A DNA stretch of 64,000 nt, from NCBI RefSeq assembly GCF_009765375.1, contig NZ_VTOK01000006.1, positions 1 through 64,000 on the forward strand. The letters run 5' to 3'. The DNA comes from Alteribacillus sp. YIM 98480 (GTDB lineage: Bacteria > Bacillota > Bacilli > Bacillales > Marinococcaceae). Position 1 is the first letter of the stretch. Each line of letters begins with the position of its first letter. The position numbers and the translations under genes were made by a program. Below the pieces are notes generated by a model. That model was not told the DNA's origin. It was given only the letters and a program-made list of their open reading frames with translations, and did no database searches. This document shows positions 1 to 9,969 of the stretch, in pieces.

Positions 1-34
1 CGATTATCAAAAAACGATAATCGGAATCTTTTTT
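1..34 (+). terminator. Rho-independent terminator of an upstream gene outside the window
   Basis: An 8-bp perfect stem (CGATTATC at 1-8, GATAATCG at 16-23) with a 7-nt A-rich loop is followed by a T run at 29-34. It points to a plus-strand gene ending just before the window. The stem could be longer, since it starts at base 1. Confidence 0.6.
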
Positions 35-92
35 ACTATTTCGGGCTAGTTATGTCCCAGCCCCTTTTAGGAAATTCCATATTTCATTATTT

Positions 93-887
93 TTATTCAA
101 TAGAAGTTAATAATGATGGGATTTCAGATAAGCTTTTTACTTCCCAGCCAAAAGAAATAGAGGGGTCAGGTGTTGATCCTTCACGATTGATCCAAATGTT
201 TTTTATGTTTGCACGATTAGAACCGAGTATGTCTGTGTTTAAATTGTCTCCAATCATAATAGCTTCGCTGGCTTCAAGCGACAGTAATTTTAACGTATGT
301 TCAAATATAGACGGATCGGGCTTGCCAATGCCAAACGCGCCTGAAACTAATATGTATTCAAAAAAAGGAATAAGCTGCGGGGTCATAGTAAGTTTTTCAT
401 CTTGTAAAGTTGGAGACCCATTTGTTAATAAGAATAAACGATAGTCTGTTTTTAGTTTCGCTAAAACTTCTAAAGTGTCTTCATAAAGAAAAGGCAGTTT
501 TTTACGATGGTAGCGATATTTTTCTGCTAACGTTCGGCCAAGTTCTTGATTTTCAATTCCATGTTTAAGCAAGGCATTGGTCCATGCTTTTCGTTGATAT
601 TCAGGCATTAATTTATTCATCTTTCGAAAGCCTGCGTTCGTTTTGTCAGAAAACTCTCCCCATAATCCTTCAAAAGGGTTAATTCCAATTTTTTTTGTAA
701 AAGGATACGTTTCATATTCTGCGTATAATGCAGCTGCTTCCTTACGTAACGTTTGCTCTAGATCTCTATGATCAACACCAGTCTCTTCTTCGGCTTCTAA
801 ACAAACGATCCTTAATGCTTCTTTTACACTTTTTTTATCCCATAGCAACGTATCATCTAGATCAAAAATTAAAGCTTTTAACATCAT
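93..887 (-). CDS. HAD-superfamily hydrolase (YjjG/YfnB-like phosphatase)
   Basis: A cytosolic phosphatase of the haloacid dehalogenase superfamily, 264 aa. The four HAD motifs are visible: DLDDT near residue 9 (nucleophile Asp), a TNG motif near 155, Lys in GKPDP near 195 and GDNLNTD near 220. A cap domain inserted after motif I gives the subfamily I (YjjG/YfnB) layout, a group that often acts on nucleotide monophosphates; the real substrate is unknown. The frame is open upstream to 965, but AAAGGAG lies 5-8 nt before the double ATG at 887/884, so the shorter start is chosen. It stands alone, divergent from odhAB. Confidence 0.85.
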   Translation of the reverse strand: MMLKALIFDLDDTLLWDKKSVKEALRIVCLEAEEETGVDHRDLEQTLRKEAAALYAEYETYPFTKKIGINPFEGLWGEFSDKTNAGFRKMNKLMPEYQRKAWTNALLKHGIENQELGRTLAEKYRYHRKKLPFLYEDTLEVLAKLKTDYRLFLLTNGSPTLQDEKLTMTPQLIPFFEYILVSGAFGIGKPDPSIFEHTLKLLSLEASEAIMIGDNLNTDILGSNRANIKNIWINREGSTPDPSISFGWEVKSLSEIPSLLTSIE

Positions 888-1117
888 CTGTTCTCCTTTC
901 TTCGACACAACGATATTATAACCCTTAAAAGATGAGAAAGCATTAAAGAAATTTGTCTTCAGCACTTTTATTCTCTATTTTTTGTTGTACAATAACAATG
1001 AAGGTTCACATTTTTGACATTTTTTTTAAATAGAAAATATTTTTTATGTTATTTTTATATCTGTTTCTACATATTTATATTGCTTGTCATAAAGTGTCAA
1101 ATTTTCACCCCTTGCTT

Positions 1118-1146
1118 TTGAGAACGCGCTTACAACGTGTTAGAAT
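1118..1146 (+). promoter_or_regulatory. SigA-type promoter of odhAB with overlapping cre-like palindrome
   Basis: TTGAGA at 1118-1123, a 17-nt spacer and TAGAAT at 1141-1146 form a good vegetative promoter with a leader of about 180 nt before odhA. The imperfect palindrome TGAGAACG-CGCTTACA (about 1119-1134) overlaps the -35 region and resembles a catabolite-responsive element with a centre 2 bp wider than the usual form. The stretch 966-1117 holds a second weaker TTGACA (1014-1019) and no gene. Confidence 0.55.
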
Positions 1147-1329
1147 AAAAGTACAGAATAAATCATGTAAAAGAAGTAATATAAAAATGTTAAAAGCAGG
1201 TATACATCCTGAGGGGAGTGGTTGGAAAAGATTGCTTATAAAGATTATAGATCATTTTCTTTAAAGAAATGCTTTACATAATTTTTTCAACCTTACCAAA
1301 TATCACTTAGCAGTTGGAGGTAGAACCCG

Positions 1330-4170
1330 ATGAGTAATAATTCAGCCAAGCATGATGAGCCGTGGCAGGAATTTTATGGTCCCAACCTTGGTTATTTAAT
1401 GGACCTTTATGAACAATATAAAGATGATCCATCAGCCTTAGAACCTGAAACAAAAAAATGGTTTGACCAATATGGTGCTCCGCAGGAAGAACAGACAGTG
1501 CACACAAATGGTGAATCTGTAGGAACTGCAGAAGAAGTACAGCCTAGAGCAGATACTGTTGTTAAAATTGCAGCTGCTGTAAAGCTTGCTGAAAATATCC
1601 GTATCCATGGACATTTATCTGCAGATGTTAACCCTCTTCAAGAGCCAGGTGAAGAAACCTCTTTTTTGAAAATTAATGAGTATGGATTGACAGAAGAGGA
1701 CTTAAAACACCTGCCGGTCCATGTTATCTGCCCAGATGCTCCGGAAAATATTTCAAATGGTCTAGAAGCTATCAATCATCTAAAAGAAATGTACACGAAG
1801 TCTATTGCTTTTGAATTTGATCATGTACACGATGTTGAGGAACATCAATGGTTAAATCGCCAAGTGGAATCTGGAGATATTTACAAATCTTTATCTGAAG
1901 ATAAAAGGAAAAGAATTCTAAAGAGTTTAACGGAAGTAGAAAGTTTTGAACAATTTCTTCATAAAACATTTGTTGGACAAAAGCGTTTTTCTATTGAAGG
2001 CGTCGACTCCTTAGTGCCAATGCTAGATGAGTTTGCACAAGATTCGATCCAAGACGGAGCTAGAAACGTAATGATCGGAATGGCCCACCGCGGGCGGTTA
2101 AGTGTATTGGCACACGTGCTTGGAAAGCCGTATGATCTTATTTTCTCCGAATTTCAACATGCCCCAAATAAGGATTTAGTACCTTCTGAAGGTTCAATAG
2201 GAATAAATTATGGATGGACAGGGGATGTAAAATACCATTTAGGTGCTCACAAGAAGATTGAACAAGAATCTTTTGATTCCCGTATTACGCTGGCAAATAA
2301 TCCAAGTCACCTGGAATTTGTAAACCCTGTTGTAGAAGGTTACGCGAGAGCTGCACAAGATGACCGCTCACAGCCTGGTTTTCCACAGCAGGACACGAAT
2401 AAATCAGTTGCTCTTCTCATACATGGGGATGCGGCTTTTCCTGGGGAAGGTATTGTTACTGAAACGTTGAATATGAGCAGGTTAAAAGGGTATCAAACAG
2501 GTGGTACTCTGCACATTATTGCTAATAACCAATTAGGTTTTACTACGGACACGCATGACTCAAGGTCAACAACTTATGCAAGTGATCCTGCTAAAGGCTA
2601 TGAAATCCCAATTGTTCATGTTAACGCTGATGATCCTGAATCTTGTATGGCTGCTATCCATTTGGCTTATCAATACCGACACAGATTCAATAAAGATTTT
2701 GTTATTGATTTAATTGGATATAGAAGATTTGGACATAATGAAATGGACGAGCCGGCAGCTACACAGCCTTATTTGTATAACGTTATACGAAAGCATCCGA
2801 CTGTTCGTGAAATCTATGCCAAATCATTAATTTCTGACAATGTCTTTTCTGAAAAAGAAACAGAAACATTAAAAGAAGAAACAATAAAGTTTTTGTCATC
2901 CCAGTATGAAAAAGTGGCTGATAATAAATCGGATGAACCAGAAAAAGTAGTTATACCTGAAGAAGTAGAACAAAGACTTCCTGTTGTTGAGACAGGATAT
3001 AATTTAGACGAATTAAGACAAATTAACAAAGAGTTAATTACTTGGCCTGAAGGATTTAGTGTTTTTCCGAAATTAAAAAAGATTTTAGAGCGCAGAGAAG
3101 AGGCCTTGGAGGATAATGGCAAGATTGATTGGGCACATGCTGAAACGTTAGCTTATGCCACGATTATATCGGACGGAACCCCGGTACGATTAACGGGTCA
3201 GGATTCTCAAAGAGGGACCTTCGCCCACCGCCATATTGTCTTGCATGACCATAAAAACGGTGATATTTACTCTCCTCTTCATACATTATCAAAAGCCAAA
3301 GCATCTTTTGCTGTTCACAACAGCCCGCTTTCAGAAGGATCTATTGTTGGTTTTGAATATGGATACAATGTTCATGCACCTGAAACGCTCGTTTTATGGG
3401 AAGCGCAATTTGGTGATTTTGCAAATGCAGCTCAGGTCATTTTTGATCAGTTTATTTCGGCTGGCCGTGCAAAATGGGGTCAAAAATCAGGCATGGTGCT
3501 GCTGCTGCCGCATGGATATGAAGGTCAAGGACCGGAACATTCAAGTGCAAGGCTGGAACGCTTTTTGACTTTGGCTGCTGAGAACAATTGGAATGTCGCG
3601 AACTTAACAAGCTCAGCTCAGTATTTTCATCTGCTTCGCAGACAAGCAGCTACTCTAGGCACAGAAGAAATGAGACCGCTCGTGTTAATGACACCAAAAA
3701 GTCTTTTAAGAAATCAAAATGTAGCTTCTTCGCCAGAAGAGTTTGCAAATGGGCGTTTCCAAGCCGTGTTGGAAGACCCTAAAACAGGAAAACAAAAGGA
3801 TAAAGTAACTCGAATTGTATTTGCTTCTGGAAAAATGGCAGTTGACTTGCATGAAGCTATTGAAGAAGAAAGTACAGAAAACGTTCATATTATACGGATT
3901 GAAGAATTATATCCATTTCCTGGAGAAGAAATTCAAGATATTGTACGAGAGTATAAAAATGTTAAAGAATTTAAATGGGTACAAGAGGAGCCAGAGAATA
4001 TGGGGCCTTGGAATTATATCCAACCGCTTCTGCGAGATATCGCTCCAAATAACGTATCCACAAGTTATATTGGCAGAAGACGCCGGTCAAGCCCTTCTGA
4101 AGGGGACCCTAAAGTACACAAAAAAGAACAGACACGGATTATCAACGAAGCACTAACAGGAAAATTATAA
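1330..4170 (+). CDS. odhA: 2-oxoglutarate dehydrogenase E1 component
   Basis: The thiamine-diphosphate E1 subunit of the 2-oxoglutarate dehydrogenase complex (TCA cycle), decarboxylating 2-oxoglutarate and passing the succinyl group to lipoyl-E2. It has 946 aa, the usual Bacillus OdhA length. The N-terminal E1o segment (PWQEFYGPN near residue 10), the ThDP/Mg motif starting GDAAFPGEG near residue 366 and ending ANNQLGFTT, and a C-terminal transketolase-like half ending in [13 protein letters not shown] are visible. The ATG is preceded by TTGGAGG. odhB follows 15 nt downstream in the same operon. A cre-like site at the promoter suggests carbon catabolite control. Confidence 0.97.
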   Translation: MSNNSAKHDEPWQEFYGPNLGYLMDLYEQYKDDPSALEPETKKWFDQYGAPQEEQTVHTNGESVGTAEEVQPRADTVVKIAAAVKLAENIRIHGHLSADVNPLQEPGEETSFLKINEYGLTEEDLKHLPVHVICPDAPENISNGLEAINHLKEMYTKSIAFEFDHVHDVEEHQWLNRQVESGDIYKSLSEDKRKRILKSLTEVESFEQFLHKTFVGQKRFSIEGVDSLVPMLDEFAQDSIQDGARNVMIGMAHRGRLSVLAHVLGKPYDLIFSEFQHAPNKDLVPSEGSIGINYGWTGDVKYHLGAHKKIEQESFDSRITLANNPSHLEFVNPVVEGYARAAQDDRSQPGFPQQDTNKSVALLIHGDAAFPGEGIVTETLNMSRLKGYQTGGTLHIIANNQLGFTTDTHDSRSTTYASDPAKGYEIPIVHVNADDPESCMAAIHLAYQYRHRFNKDFVIDLIGYRRFGHNEMDEPAATQPYLYNVIRKHPTVREIYAKSLISDNVFSEKETETLKEETIKFLSSQYEKVADNKSDEPEKVVIPEEVEQRLPVVETGYNLDELRQINKELITWPEGFSVFPKLKKILERREEALEDNGKIDWAHAETLAYATIISDGTPVRLTGQDSQRGTFAHRHIVLHDHKNGDIYSPLHTLSKAKASFAVHNSPLSEGSIVGFEYGYNVHAPETLVLWEAQFGDFANAAQVIFDQFISAGRAKWGQKSGMVLLLPHGYEGQGPEHSSARLERFLTLAAENNWNVANLTSSAQYFHLLRRQAATLGTEEMRPLVLMTPKSLLRNQNVASSPEEFANGRFQAVLEDPKTGKQKDKVTRIVFASGKMAVDLHEAIEEESTENVHIIRIEELYPFPGEEIQDIVREYKNVKEFKWVQEEPENMGPWNYIQPLLRDIAPNNVSTSYIGRRRRSSPSEGDPKVHKKEQTRIINEALTGKL

Positions 4171-4185
4171 GGAGGACTCATCATC

Positions 4186-5472
4186 ATGGCTGAAATTAAA
4201 GTACCGGAGCTAGCAGAATCTATTACAGAAGGAACAATAGCAGAATGGTTGAAACAACCAGGTGATCAAGTAGAAAAAGGAGAAAATATTGCAGAATTAG
4301 AAACAGATAAAGTAAATGTAGAAATTACTTCCGAAAAATCTGGAGTTCTTCAAGAGCTTCTCAAAGAGCCAGGAGATACGGTGGAAGTTGGCGATGTTAT
4401 TGCAGTGGTTGACGAAAATGGCGAGGCAAGCGGAAATGAAAAAAGCGGGGGAGAAGACAAAAAAGAAGAAGTCAAAGAACCTTCTGAGGCCTCAGCAGAA
4501 GACTCTGCAAAACCCCAAAATAATAATGATGAAAATAATGAAGAAGATTCATCAACAGACCGTCCGGTAGCTTCACCATCTGCTAGAAAGCTTGCCAGAG
4601 AAAAGGGATTAGATCTAAACCAAATTCCAACGAGAGACCCTCTAGGAAGAGTAAGAAAAGAAGATGTAGAAGACTACGAGAAAAATAAAGCGGCTGCCTC
4701 AGCAAAAGCTGACAGCGGTGCTACATCTAAAAAAGAAAGTGCTCCTGCCCAAAAAGATGAATTTGAAGGCAAACCAGTAGAACGTGTGAAAATGTCTCGC
4801 CGCCGTCAAACGATTGCTAACAGACTAGTAGACGTACAGCAGACTTCAGCAATGTTGACAACCTTTAATGAAATAGACATGACAGCCGTTATGAATGTAA
4901 GAAAAAGAAGAAAAGAAGCTTTTCAAGAAGCACACGACGTTCGTTTAGGTTTTATGTCATTCTTTACAAAAGCTGTTATTGCTGCGTTGAAACATTACCC
5001 ATTATTAAATGCAGAAATTCAGGGAAACGAGATCATCAAAAAGCAGTTTTATGACATTGGTATGGCTGTTTCTACCGATGACGGTCTTGTCGTTCCGGTT
5101 GTAAGAGAGGCGGACAAAAAATCATTTGCTGAATTAGAACAATCGGTAGTGGATTTATCGAAAAAAGCAAGAGACAATAAATTAACTCTAAAAGACTTAC
5201 AAGGCGGATCGTTCACGATAACAAACGGCGGTGTTTTTGGTTCCTTGTTATCTACACCAATTCTGAATGGGCCGCAGGTAGGTATTTTGGGAATGCACAA
5301 AATCCAATGGCGCCCCGTTGCTATTGATGAAGAGAAAATGGAAAACCGACCAATGATGTACATCGCGTTGTCTTATGACCATCGAATTGTGGATGGTAAA
5401 GAAGCTGTAAGCTTTTTGGTTAAAATAAAAGAGCTCTTAGAAGATCCAGAAACTCTTCTTTTAGAAGGATAA
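4186..5472 (+). CDS. odhB: Dihydrolipoyllysine succinyltransferase (E2 of 2-oxoglutarate dehydrogenase)
   Basis: E2 core of the 2-oxoglutarate dehydrogenase complex, 428 aa. Domains: a lipoyl domain (1-78) with the lipoylated Lys42 in ETDKVNVE; an acidic Asn/Glu-rich linker (about 80-122); a peripheral subunit-binding domain (about 125-162, starting [12 protein letters not shown]); a second Ala/Ser/Lys linker; and the catalytic acyltransferase domain with HRIVDG at 399-404. A strong AAGGAGG precedes the ATG. It is co-transcribed with odhA and followed directly by a terminator; no E3 gene lies here. The long acidic linker fits an acidic-proteome organism. Confidence 0.97.
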   Translation: MAEIKVPELAESITEGTIAEWLKQPGDQVEKGENIAELETDKVNVEITSEKSGVLQELLKEPGDTVEVGDVIAVVDENGEASGNEKSGGEDKKEEVKEPSEASAEDSAKPQNNNDENNEEDSSTDRPVASPSARKLAREKGLDLNQIPTRDPLGRVRKEDVEDYEKNKAAASAKADSGATSKKESAPAQKDEFEGKPVERVKMSRRRQTIANRLVDVQQTSAMLTTFNEIDMTAVMNVRKRRKEAFQEAHDVRLGFMSFFTKAVIAALKHYPLLNAEIQGNEIIKKQFYDIGMAVSTDDGLVVPVVREADKKSFAELEQSVVDLSKKARDNKLTLKDLQGGSFTITNGGVFGSLLSTPILNGPQVGILGMHKIQWRPVAIDEEKMENRPMMYIALSYDHRIVDGKEAVSFLVKIKELLEDPETLLLEG

Positions 5473-5482
5473 TTATTATTTT

Positions 5483-5526
5483 AAAAGCTTTTCCTTGCAA
5501 ATTGAGGCAGGGAAAAGCTTTTTTAC
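5483..5526 (+). terminator. Terminator of odhAB
   Basis: The inverted repeat AAAAGCTTTTCC / GGGAAAAGCTTTT with a loop of about 17 nt ends in a T run right after the odhB stop codon. Confidence 0.85.
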
Positions 5527-5540
5527 ACTGATAAAAAGTA

Positions 5541-5587
5541 TAAAAATTTTAGCGTGGATGAATCATCGACGTCGTCAAATGTTGAGT
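5541..5587 (+). repeat. Dispersed repeat R3, copy 1 (CGACGTCGTC element)
   Basis: About 46 bp including TTTTAGCGTGGATGAATC, then TCGACGTCGTCAAA and GTTGAG. A second copy lies at 58386-58431 with about 85% match by eye. It contains the palindrome GACGTC. It sits between odhAB and the next gene and is not coding. Confidence 0.6.
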
Positions 5588-5738
5588 CAGCCCTTTCATA
5601 TTAGCTTTAAAGGATATTAATTTGGAGGGCTTTTCAGCCTAAAATTCGACAAAATCTCTCTCATTTTACGATTATTAATCATATAATATCATTAACCAAT
5701 GTTAAAACAATTTAAATTAAATTTTCTCTTTATATCTA

Positions 5739-5769
5739 TTGATATATACCTATATCTTCGTGTTATAAT
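5739..5769 (+). promoter_or_regulatory. Candidate promoter of the 5817 gene
   Basis: TATAAT at 5764-5769 with TTGATA at 5739-5744; the 19-nt spacing is longer than ideal. About 45 nt of leader follow before the start codon. The rest of 5473-5816 holds the odhAB terminator and the R3 repeat only. Confidence 0.4.
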
Positions 5770-5816
5770 CGCCTTGTGAAAAACTATAGTGAACATTTTC
5801 TTAAGGAGGTTTTTTT

Positions 5817-6125
5817 ATGACTCGCATTAACATGGACAAAAAAACGGTCAGCTGGATTAAAAAAAACGGCGGTATTGTAACACTGCATCCATTTTATCCG
5901 TTTAACCAGAAAAAACAGCGCGGGCCAGTAGATGTTATGCTTACATTTGATAAGCCGGAAAGCGATAACACTTTTAACATTGTACCGCACGAAGGGGTAG
6001 AAGTGTATATTCATAATCATCTTCGCATCAAGAATCAACTGAGACTTCGTATTAGCGGATTTGGACCATTTCAGCATCTTAGCTGCAGCGGTATAAAACA
6101 TTTCCGAAAAAATACTGCTGTTTAA
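5817..6125 (+). CDS. Small protein of unknown function, HesB/CC-Se-motif-like
   Basis: A 102-aa basic protein with a strong AAGGAGG ribosome binding site. The N-terminal pattern (DKKTVSWIKKNGGIVTLHP), a central GVEVYIHNHL and a C-terminal ISGFGPFQHLSCSGIKHF resemble, from memory, the short HesB-like/'CC/Se motif' proteins of Firmicutes. The Cys-Cys or selenocysteine site expected in the first third is absent here (HPFYPFNQKKQRGP occupies that part); the only Cys is near the C terminus. If the assignment is right it is a member without the redox motif. Single-gene unit. Confidence 0.7.
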   Translation: MTRINMDKKTVSWIKKNGGIVTLHPFYPFNQKKQRGPVDVMLTFDKPESDNTFNIVPHEGVEVYIHNHLRIKNQLRLRISGFGPFQHLSCSGIKHFRKNTAV

Positions 6126-6192
6126 GTTTTCAGAAAAGCAGGGAATTTAGAGGACAATATAAAGATACAAATAGTGTAAGGAGGTTCAATAT

Positions 6193-6237
6193 ATGAGTCC
6201 TCCCATCCGGAGATTGTTAACCATTACGATGGAATAA
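6193..6237 (+). CDS. 14-codon leader ORF overlapping a terminator, upstream of addB
   Basis: ATG at 6193 opens a 14-codon ORF (MSPPIRRLLTITME) with an ideal AAGGAGG 8 nt upstream. The 5' arm of a terminator hairpin (6210-6219) lies inside codons 6-9 and the stop codon TAA is the first triplet of the 3' arm (6235-6244), so a ribosome on this ORF would open the hairpin. GGAGG of the ribosome binding site (6180-6184) can also pair with CCTCC at 6199-6203, inside codons 3-4. This looks like a translated leader or attenuator; function is inferred only. Confidence 0.45.
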   Translation: MSPPIRRLLTITME

Positions 6238-6249
6238 CAATCTCTTTTT
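6210..6249 (+). terminator. Terminator/attenuator hairpin before addBA
   Basis: A perfect 10-bp stem GAGATTGTTA / TAACAATCTC (6210-6219, 6235-6244) with a 15-nt loop and five T's at 6245-6249. It overlaps the leader ORF and lies 217 nt before addB. The remaining stretch to 6465 holds an AT-rich TATAAT-like box (6391-6396) with no convincing -35, a possible separate addB promoter. Confidence 0.65.
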
Positions 6250-6465
6250 GTATGTGTAAATAGTAACCAAACTGCTTGTACAAGTCCGCGCAACACAGTT
6301 GCACTCCACGTTTTTTTTGGTTGCCCAACCTTTTCTTTTGTTTTCCATTTTGCAAATATGCCTTTTCCTTTTGTAAATATTTATATAAAATATAATAAGA
6401 AAGCGAACATATGATTCATTTAAATGTGACTATAAAAGAATTGTTTTAAAACGGAGGCGTTCAAT

Positions 6466-9400
6466 ATGGGGGCAGTCTTTTACATAGGAAGAACAGGAAC
6501 GGGTAAAACACATGCTATTCGAGCAGAAATGAAAGACAAACTCAACAAACAGCCTAAAGACGGCCCGCCAATCATTTATTTGGTGCCTGATCAGATGACA
6601 TTCCAAGCAGAATACGATCTTTTACAAAGAACAAACACAGGGATGACAAGAGGCCAAGTTTTAAGTTTTTCACGAATGGCATGGCGGATTCTAAAAGAAA
6701 CAGGCGGGATAACCAAAACCTATATTCAGCAAACCGGCATACAAATGGTGCTGCGAAAAGTGATTGAAGAACAAAAAGATGGTCTCCGTTTATATAGAAA
6801 AGCATCTGATAAAAGCGGATTTATTGAACATTTGGAACAGTTAATAACAGAATTTAAACGCCAGGTTGTTTCGGTAGATGTGCTTGAGAAAAAATATTTA
6901 GATTTAGAAGCAGAAACCGACAAATCAGCGCAAAATCAGGTATTAACAGATAAACTCCATGATATTGTTAATATATGGAAAGGTGTAGAACTGGTTTTAG
7001 GAAATCGTTATGCAGGAACGGAAGATTATTTGCGCCTCTTAGCTAAAAAAGCAGAAAACTCCTCATTGTTAGAGGAGGCAGAAATATATGTAGATGGTTT
7101 TCATTCGTTTACACCGCAAGAGCTTAACGTTTTACAAGCCCTCATGAACAAATCTGCACATATAACCTTTGCACTGACTTTAGATAAACCTTATGACGGG
7201 GAACCTCCGCATATGTTGGATTTATTTCAACAAACTGGAACGACTTATCAAAAATTAAGAGAACTATGTAATCAAACGGATTGTAATATAGAGGAAACAG
7301 TAGTATTTAAAGAGCAAAAAAAATATAAAACGTTAAACTTGCGGCACCTAGAAAAGTATTTTGAGAAACGCCCAACGATACCAGGCGAATCAGATAACAG
7401 TATTATGATCAGAGCAGCAGTAAACAGAAGAGCAGAGATTGAGGCTTGTGCAAGAGAAATTATAAAGCTTGTACAAGAAAAGGGATATCGTTATAAAGAC
7501 ATTGCAGTAATTACTAGAAATATGGAAGATTACGGAGAAATGCTTAGTGCTTCCTTCCATGATTACAATATACCTTTGTTTAACGATCAAAGACGTCCTA
7601 TGTTGAACCACCCTGTTATTGAATGTATACGTTCTTCTTTAGAAACGATTTCTGGAAATTGGAGATATGAACCGTTATTTAGATCGTTGAAAACAGATAT
7701 GTTTTTTTCTATCGAAGAAGACTGGGAGCAAGAAAGAGAAAAAGTGGATATGTTAGAGAATTATGTACTTGCTTATGGTATTAAAGAAAAACATTGGAAA
7801 CAAAAAGGGCTTTGGGGATATGTAAGCAAGAGAACATCAGCAGGAACGGAGGAGCAGCGTAGGAAAAAAGACGTTGATTATGAGCGTACAATAAATTTCC
7901 TCCGTGAAAAGTTTTCATCCGCTCTATTGCAGTTTGAACAACGTATAAAAAAAAGAAATACCTTAAGAGAATTCAGTGTAAGATTATTTGAATTTCTAGA
8001 AGAGCTGAATGTACCTCATAAAATTGAAAAGTTAAGAGACAAAGCTAAGGATGCAGGTGATCTGGCTAAAGCTAGAGAGCATGAACAGGTATGGGGAGCA
8101 GTTATTGAATTATTAGAGCAAATCGTCGAAATGGCCGGGGACGAAGAAGTGTCTTTTTCTGATTTTCAAAAAATAATAGAAGCTGGACTGGAGTCAATGA
8201 GTTTTAGTATTGTGCCGCCTGCTATTGATCAAGTTACTGCAGCAGACATGGAACGTTCGAGGCTGACAAATATTAAAGTCGTTTTTTTACTAGGGGTGAA
8301 TGAGGGAATAATTCCTGCCACATTTGAAGAAGAAGGCATACTCAGTGATGAAGAAAGAAAATGGTTTGAAAAACAAGGGATGGAGCTTGCAGATGATTCC
8401 GGCCAGCAGCTTCTCAATGAGCAGTTCCTTATTTACCGTGCTTTAAGCTTATCAGAAGAGAATTTGTATATTAGCTACCCATTGGCAGATGAAGAAGGAA
8501 AAACTTTACAGCCTTCTGTAATTATAAACCAATTGAAAGATATCTTTCCTGATATAGAGGAAAATCTACTATTCAACGAACCTAACGAGTTTACACAAAG
8601 TCAGCAAATTGATTTTGTAGGCCCTCACCGGAAAACATTGTCATTTTTAACATATCAGCTTCAATTATGGAAAAAAGGATACCCGATTTCCTCTGTTTGG
8701 TGGGACGTATATAATTGGCATATAAAAAATGATCCGTTTGGAAGGGCTCCATCTGTGTTAAATAGTTTATATTATACGAATCAACCTGTTCATTTAACTA
8801 GTGATACGAGTAAATATTTGTATGGGGAAAAATTAAAAGCAAGCGTTTCAAGGATGGAAAAATTCGAGTCCTGTGCATTTTCTCAATTTGCATCCTATGG
8901 TCTCGGTTTAAAAGAACGGGATGTTTATAAACTAGAAGCACCCGATATTGGCCAGCTGTTTCATGCTGCCTTAAAAGATATGACCGAGGTTATAAGAAAA
9001 GAAGGAAAAGACTGGGGAGAACTTTCTCCAAAAGAATGCCGCCAGATAGCTAAAGAATGTGTGGCAGCTTTAGTTCCTAAAATACAGCGGGAAATTTTGT
9101 TAAGTACGAATAGATACAAATATTTACAAAAGAAGCTTGAAGATACAGTTGGACGGGCATCGGAAATGCTAAGTAAACAAGCAAAAGCATCTGGATTTTC
9201 GCCATATGGATTAGAACTTGGCTTTGGTCAGGAACAAGAACTTCCTCCTTTACGTTTCACCTTGCCCGATGGATCGGAAATGGAAGTGGCTGGAAGGATT
9301 GACAGGGTAGATACGGCTGCTGGGTCAGAAGGTATTTTTGTGAGGATAATTGATTACAAATCGAGCGAGAAAGACATTAAGCTAGCAGACGTCTACTTCG

Positions 9401-9969
9401 GATTAGCCCTTCAAATGCTGGTTTATCTTGATGTTGTATTATCATTTTCTGAAGATTGGATTGGGGATAAGGCACAACCAGCAGGAGTACTGTATTTCCA
9501 TGTCCATAACCCGTTTATTCAAGCAAAACAGGGCTTGAGTGAAGAAGAATTAGAAAATGAATTTCTCAAGCGGTTTAAAATGAAAGGGCTTCTCATGGCA
9601 GAAGAGGAATCAGTACGGTTAATGGACCAAACCCTTACGACAGGACATTCTCAAATCGTTCCTGCAGCTATTAAAAAGGATGGCTCATTTTACAATAACT
9701 CTTCGGTTCTGCCCTCCCATAACTACGAATCACTCAGGCAGTTTATTCGTAAGAAACTTCAAGATATTGGCTACTCCATTATGCAAGGGAACACGGAAAT
9801 AATACCTTTTAAAAACCAGCAAAATACCGCTTGTTCATTTTGTTCTTTTAAAGCTGTTTGTCAATTTGACACTTCTTTTGAAGCAAATGACTACCGCGTG
9901 TTGTCTAAAAATAAAAAAGAAATACATTCTTATTTGTTTGATAACGAGCAGAAGAAGGGGCATGAATAA
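6466..9969 (+). CDS. addB: Helicase-exonuclease AddAB, subunit AddB
   Basis: Subunit of the AddAB helicase-nuclease, which resects double-strand ends up to Chi for RecA loading. 1167 aa, the normal length. Walker A GRTGTGKT is at residues 8-15, and the C-terminal PD-(D/E)XK nuclease has IIDYKSSEK near 962. The four Cys of the Fe-S staple are present: Cys803 and Cys1123, 1126 and 1132, spaced as in the Bacillus subtilis protein. The ATG follows ACGGAGG. The stop codon overlaps the addA start by one base (TAATG), indicating translational coupling. Confidence 0.97.
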   Translation: MGAVFYIGRTGTGKTHAIRAEMKDKLNKQPKDGPPIIYLVPDQMTFQAEYDLLQRTNTGMTRGQVLSFSRMAWRILKETGGITKTYIQQTGIQMVLRKVIEEQKDGLRLYRKASDKSGFIEHLEQLITEFKRQVVSVDVLEKKYLDLEAETDKSAQNQVLTDKLHDIVNIWKGVELVLGNRYAGTEDYLRLLAKKAENSSLLEEAEIYVDGFHSFTPQELNVLQALMNKSAHITFALTLDKPYDGEPPHMLDLFQQTGTTYQKLRELCNQTDCNIEETVVFKEQKKYKTLNLRHLEKYFEKRPTIPGESDNSIMIRAAVNRRAEIEACAREIIKLVQEKGYRYKDIAVITRNMEDYGEMLSASFHDYNIPLFNDQRRPMLNHPVIECIRSSLETISGNWRYEPLFRSLKTDMFFSIEEDWEQEREKVDMLENYVLAYGIKEKHWKQKGLWGYVSKRTSAGTEEQRRKKDVDYERTINFLREKFSSALLQFEQRIKKRNTLREFSVRLFEFLEELNVPHKIEKLRDKAKDAGDLAKAREHEQVWGAVIELLEQIVEMAGDEEVSFSDFQKIIEAGLESMSFSIVPPAIDQVTAADMERSRLTNIKVVFLLGVNEGIIPATFEEEGILSDEERKWFEKQGMELADDSGQQLLNEQFLIYRALSLSEENLYISYPLADEEGKTLQPSVIINQLKDIFPDIEENLLFNEPNEFTQSQQIDFVGPHRKTLSFLTYQLQLWKKGYPISSVWWDVYNWHIKNDPFGRAPSVLNSLYYTNQPVHLTSDTSKYLYGEKLKASVSRMEKFESCAFSQFASYGLGLKERDVYKLEAPDIGQLFHAALKDMTEVIRKEGKDWGELSPKECRQIAKECVAALVPKIQREILLSTNRYKYLQKKLEDTVGRASEMLSKQAKASGFSPYGLELGFGQEQELPPLRFTLPDGSEMEVAGRIDRVDTAAGSEGIFVRIIDYKSSEKDIKLADVYFGLALQMLVYLDVVLSFSEDWIGDKAQPAGVLYFHVHNPFIQAKQGLSEEELENEFLKRFKMKGLLMAEEESVRLMDQTLTTGHSQIVPAAIKKDGSFYNNSSVLPSHNYESLRQFIRKKLQDIGYSIMQGNTEIIPFKNQQNTACSFCSFKAVCQFDTSFEANDYRVLSKNKKEIHSYLFDNEQKKGHE

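Noticed and set aside
52-444. 130-codon plus-strand ORF at the window start
   Set aside because: Lies wholly opposite the HAD gene, has no RBS and no coding pattern of its own.
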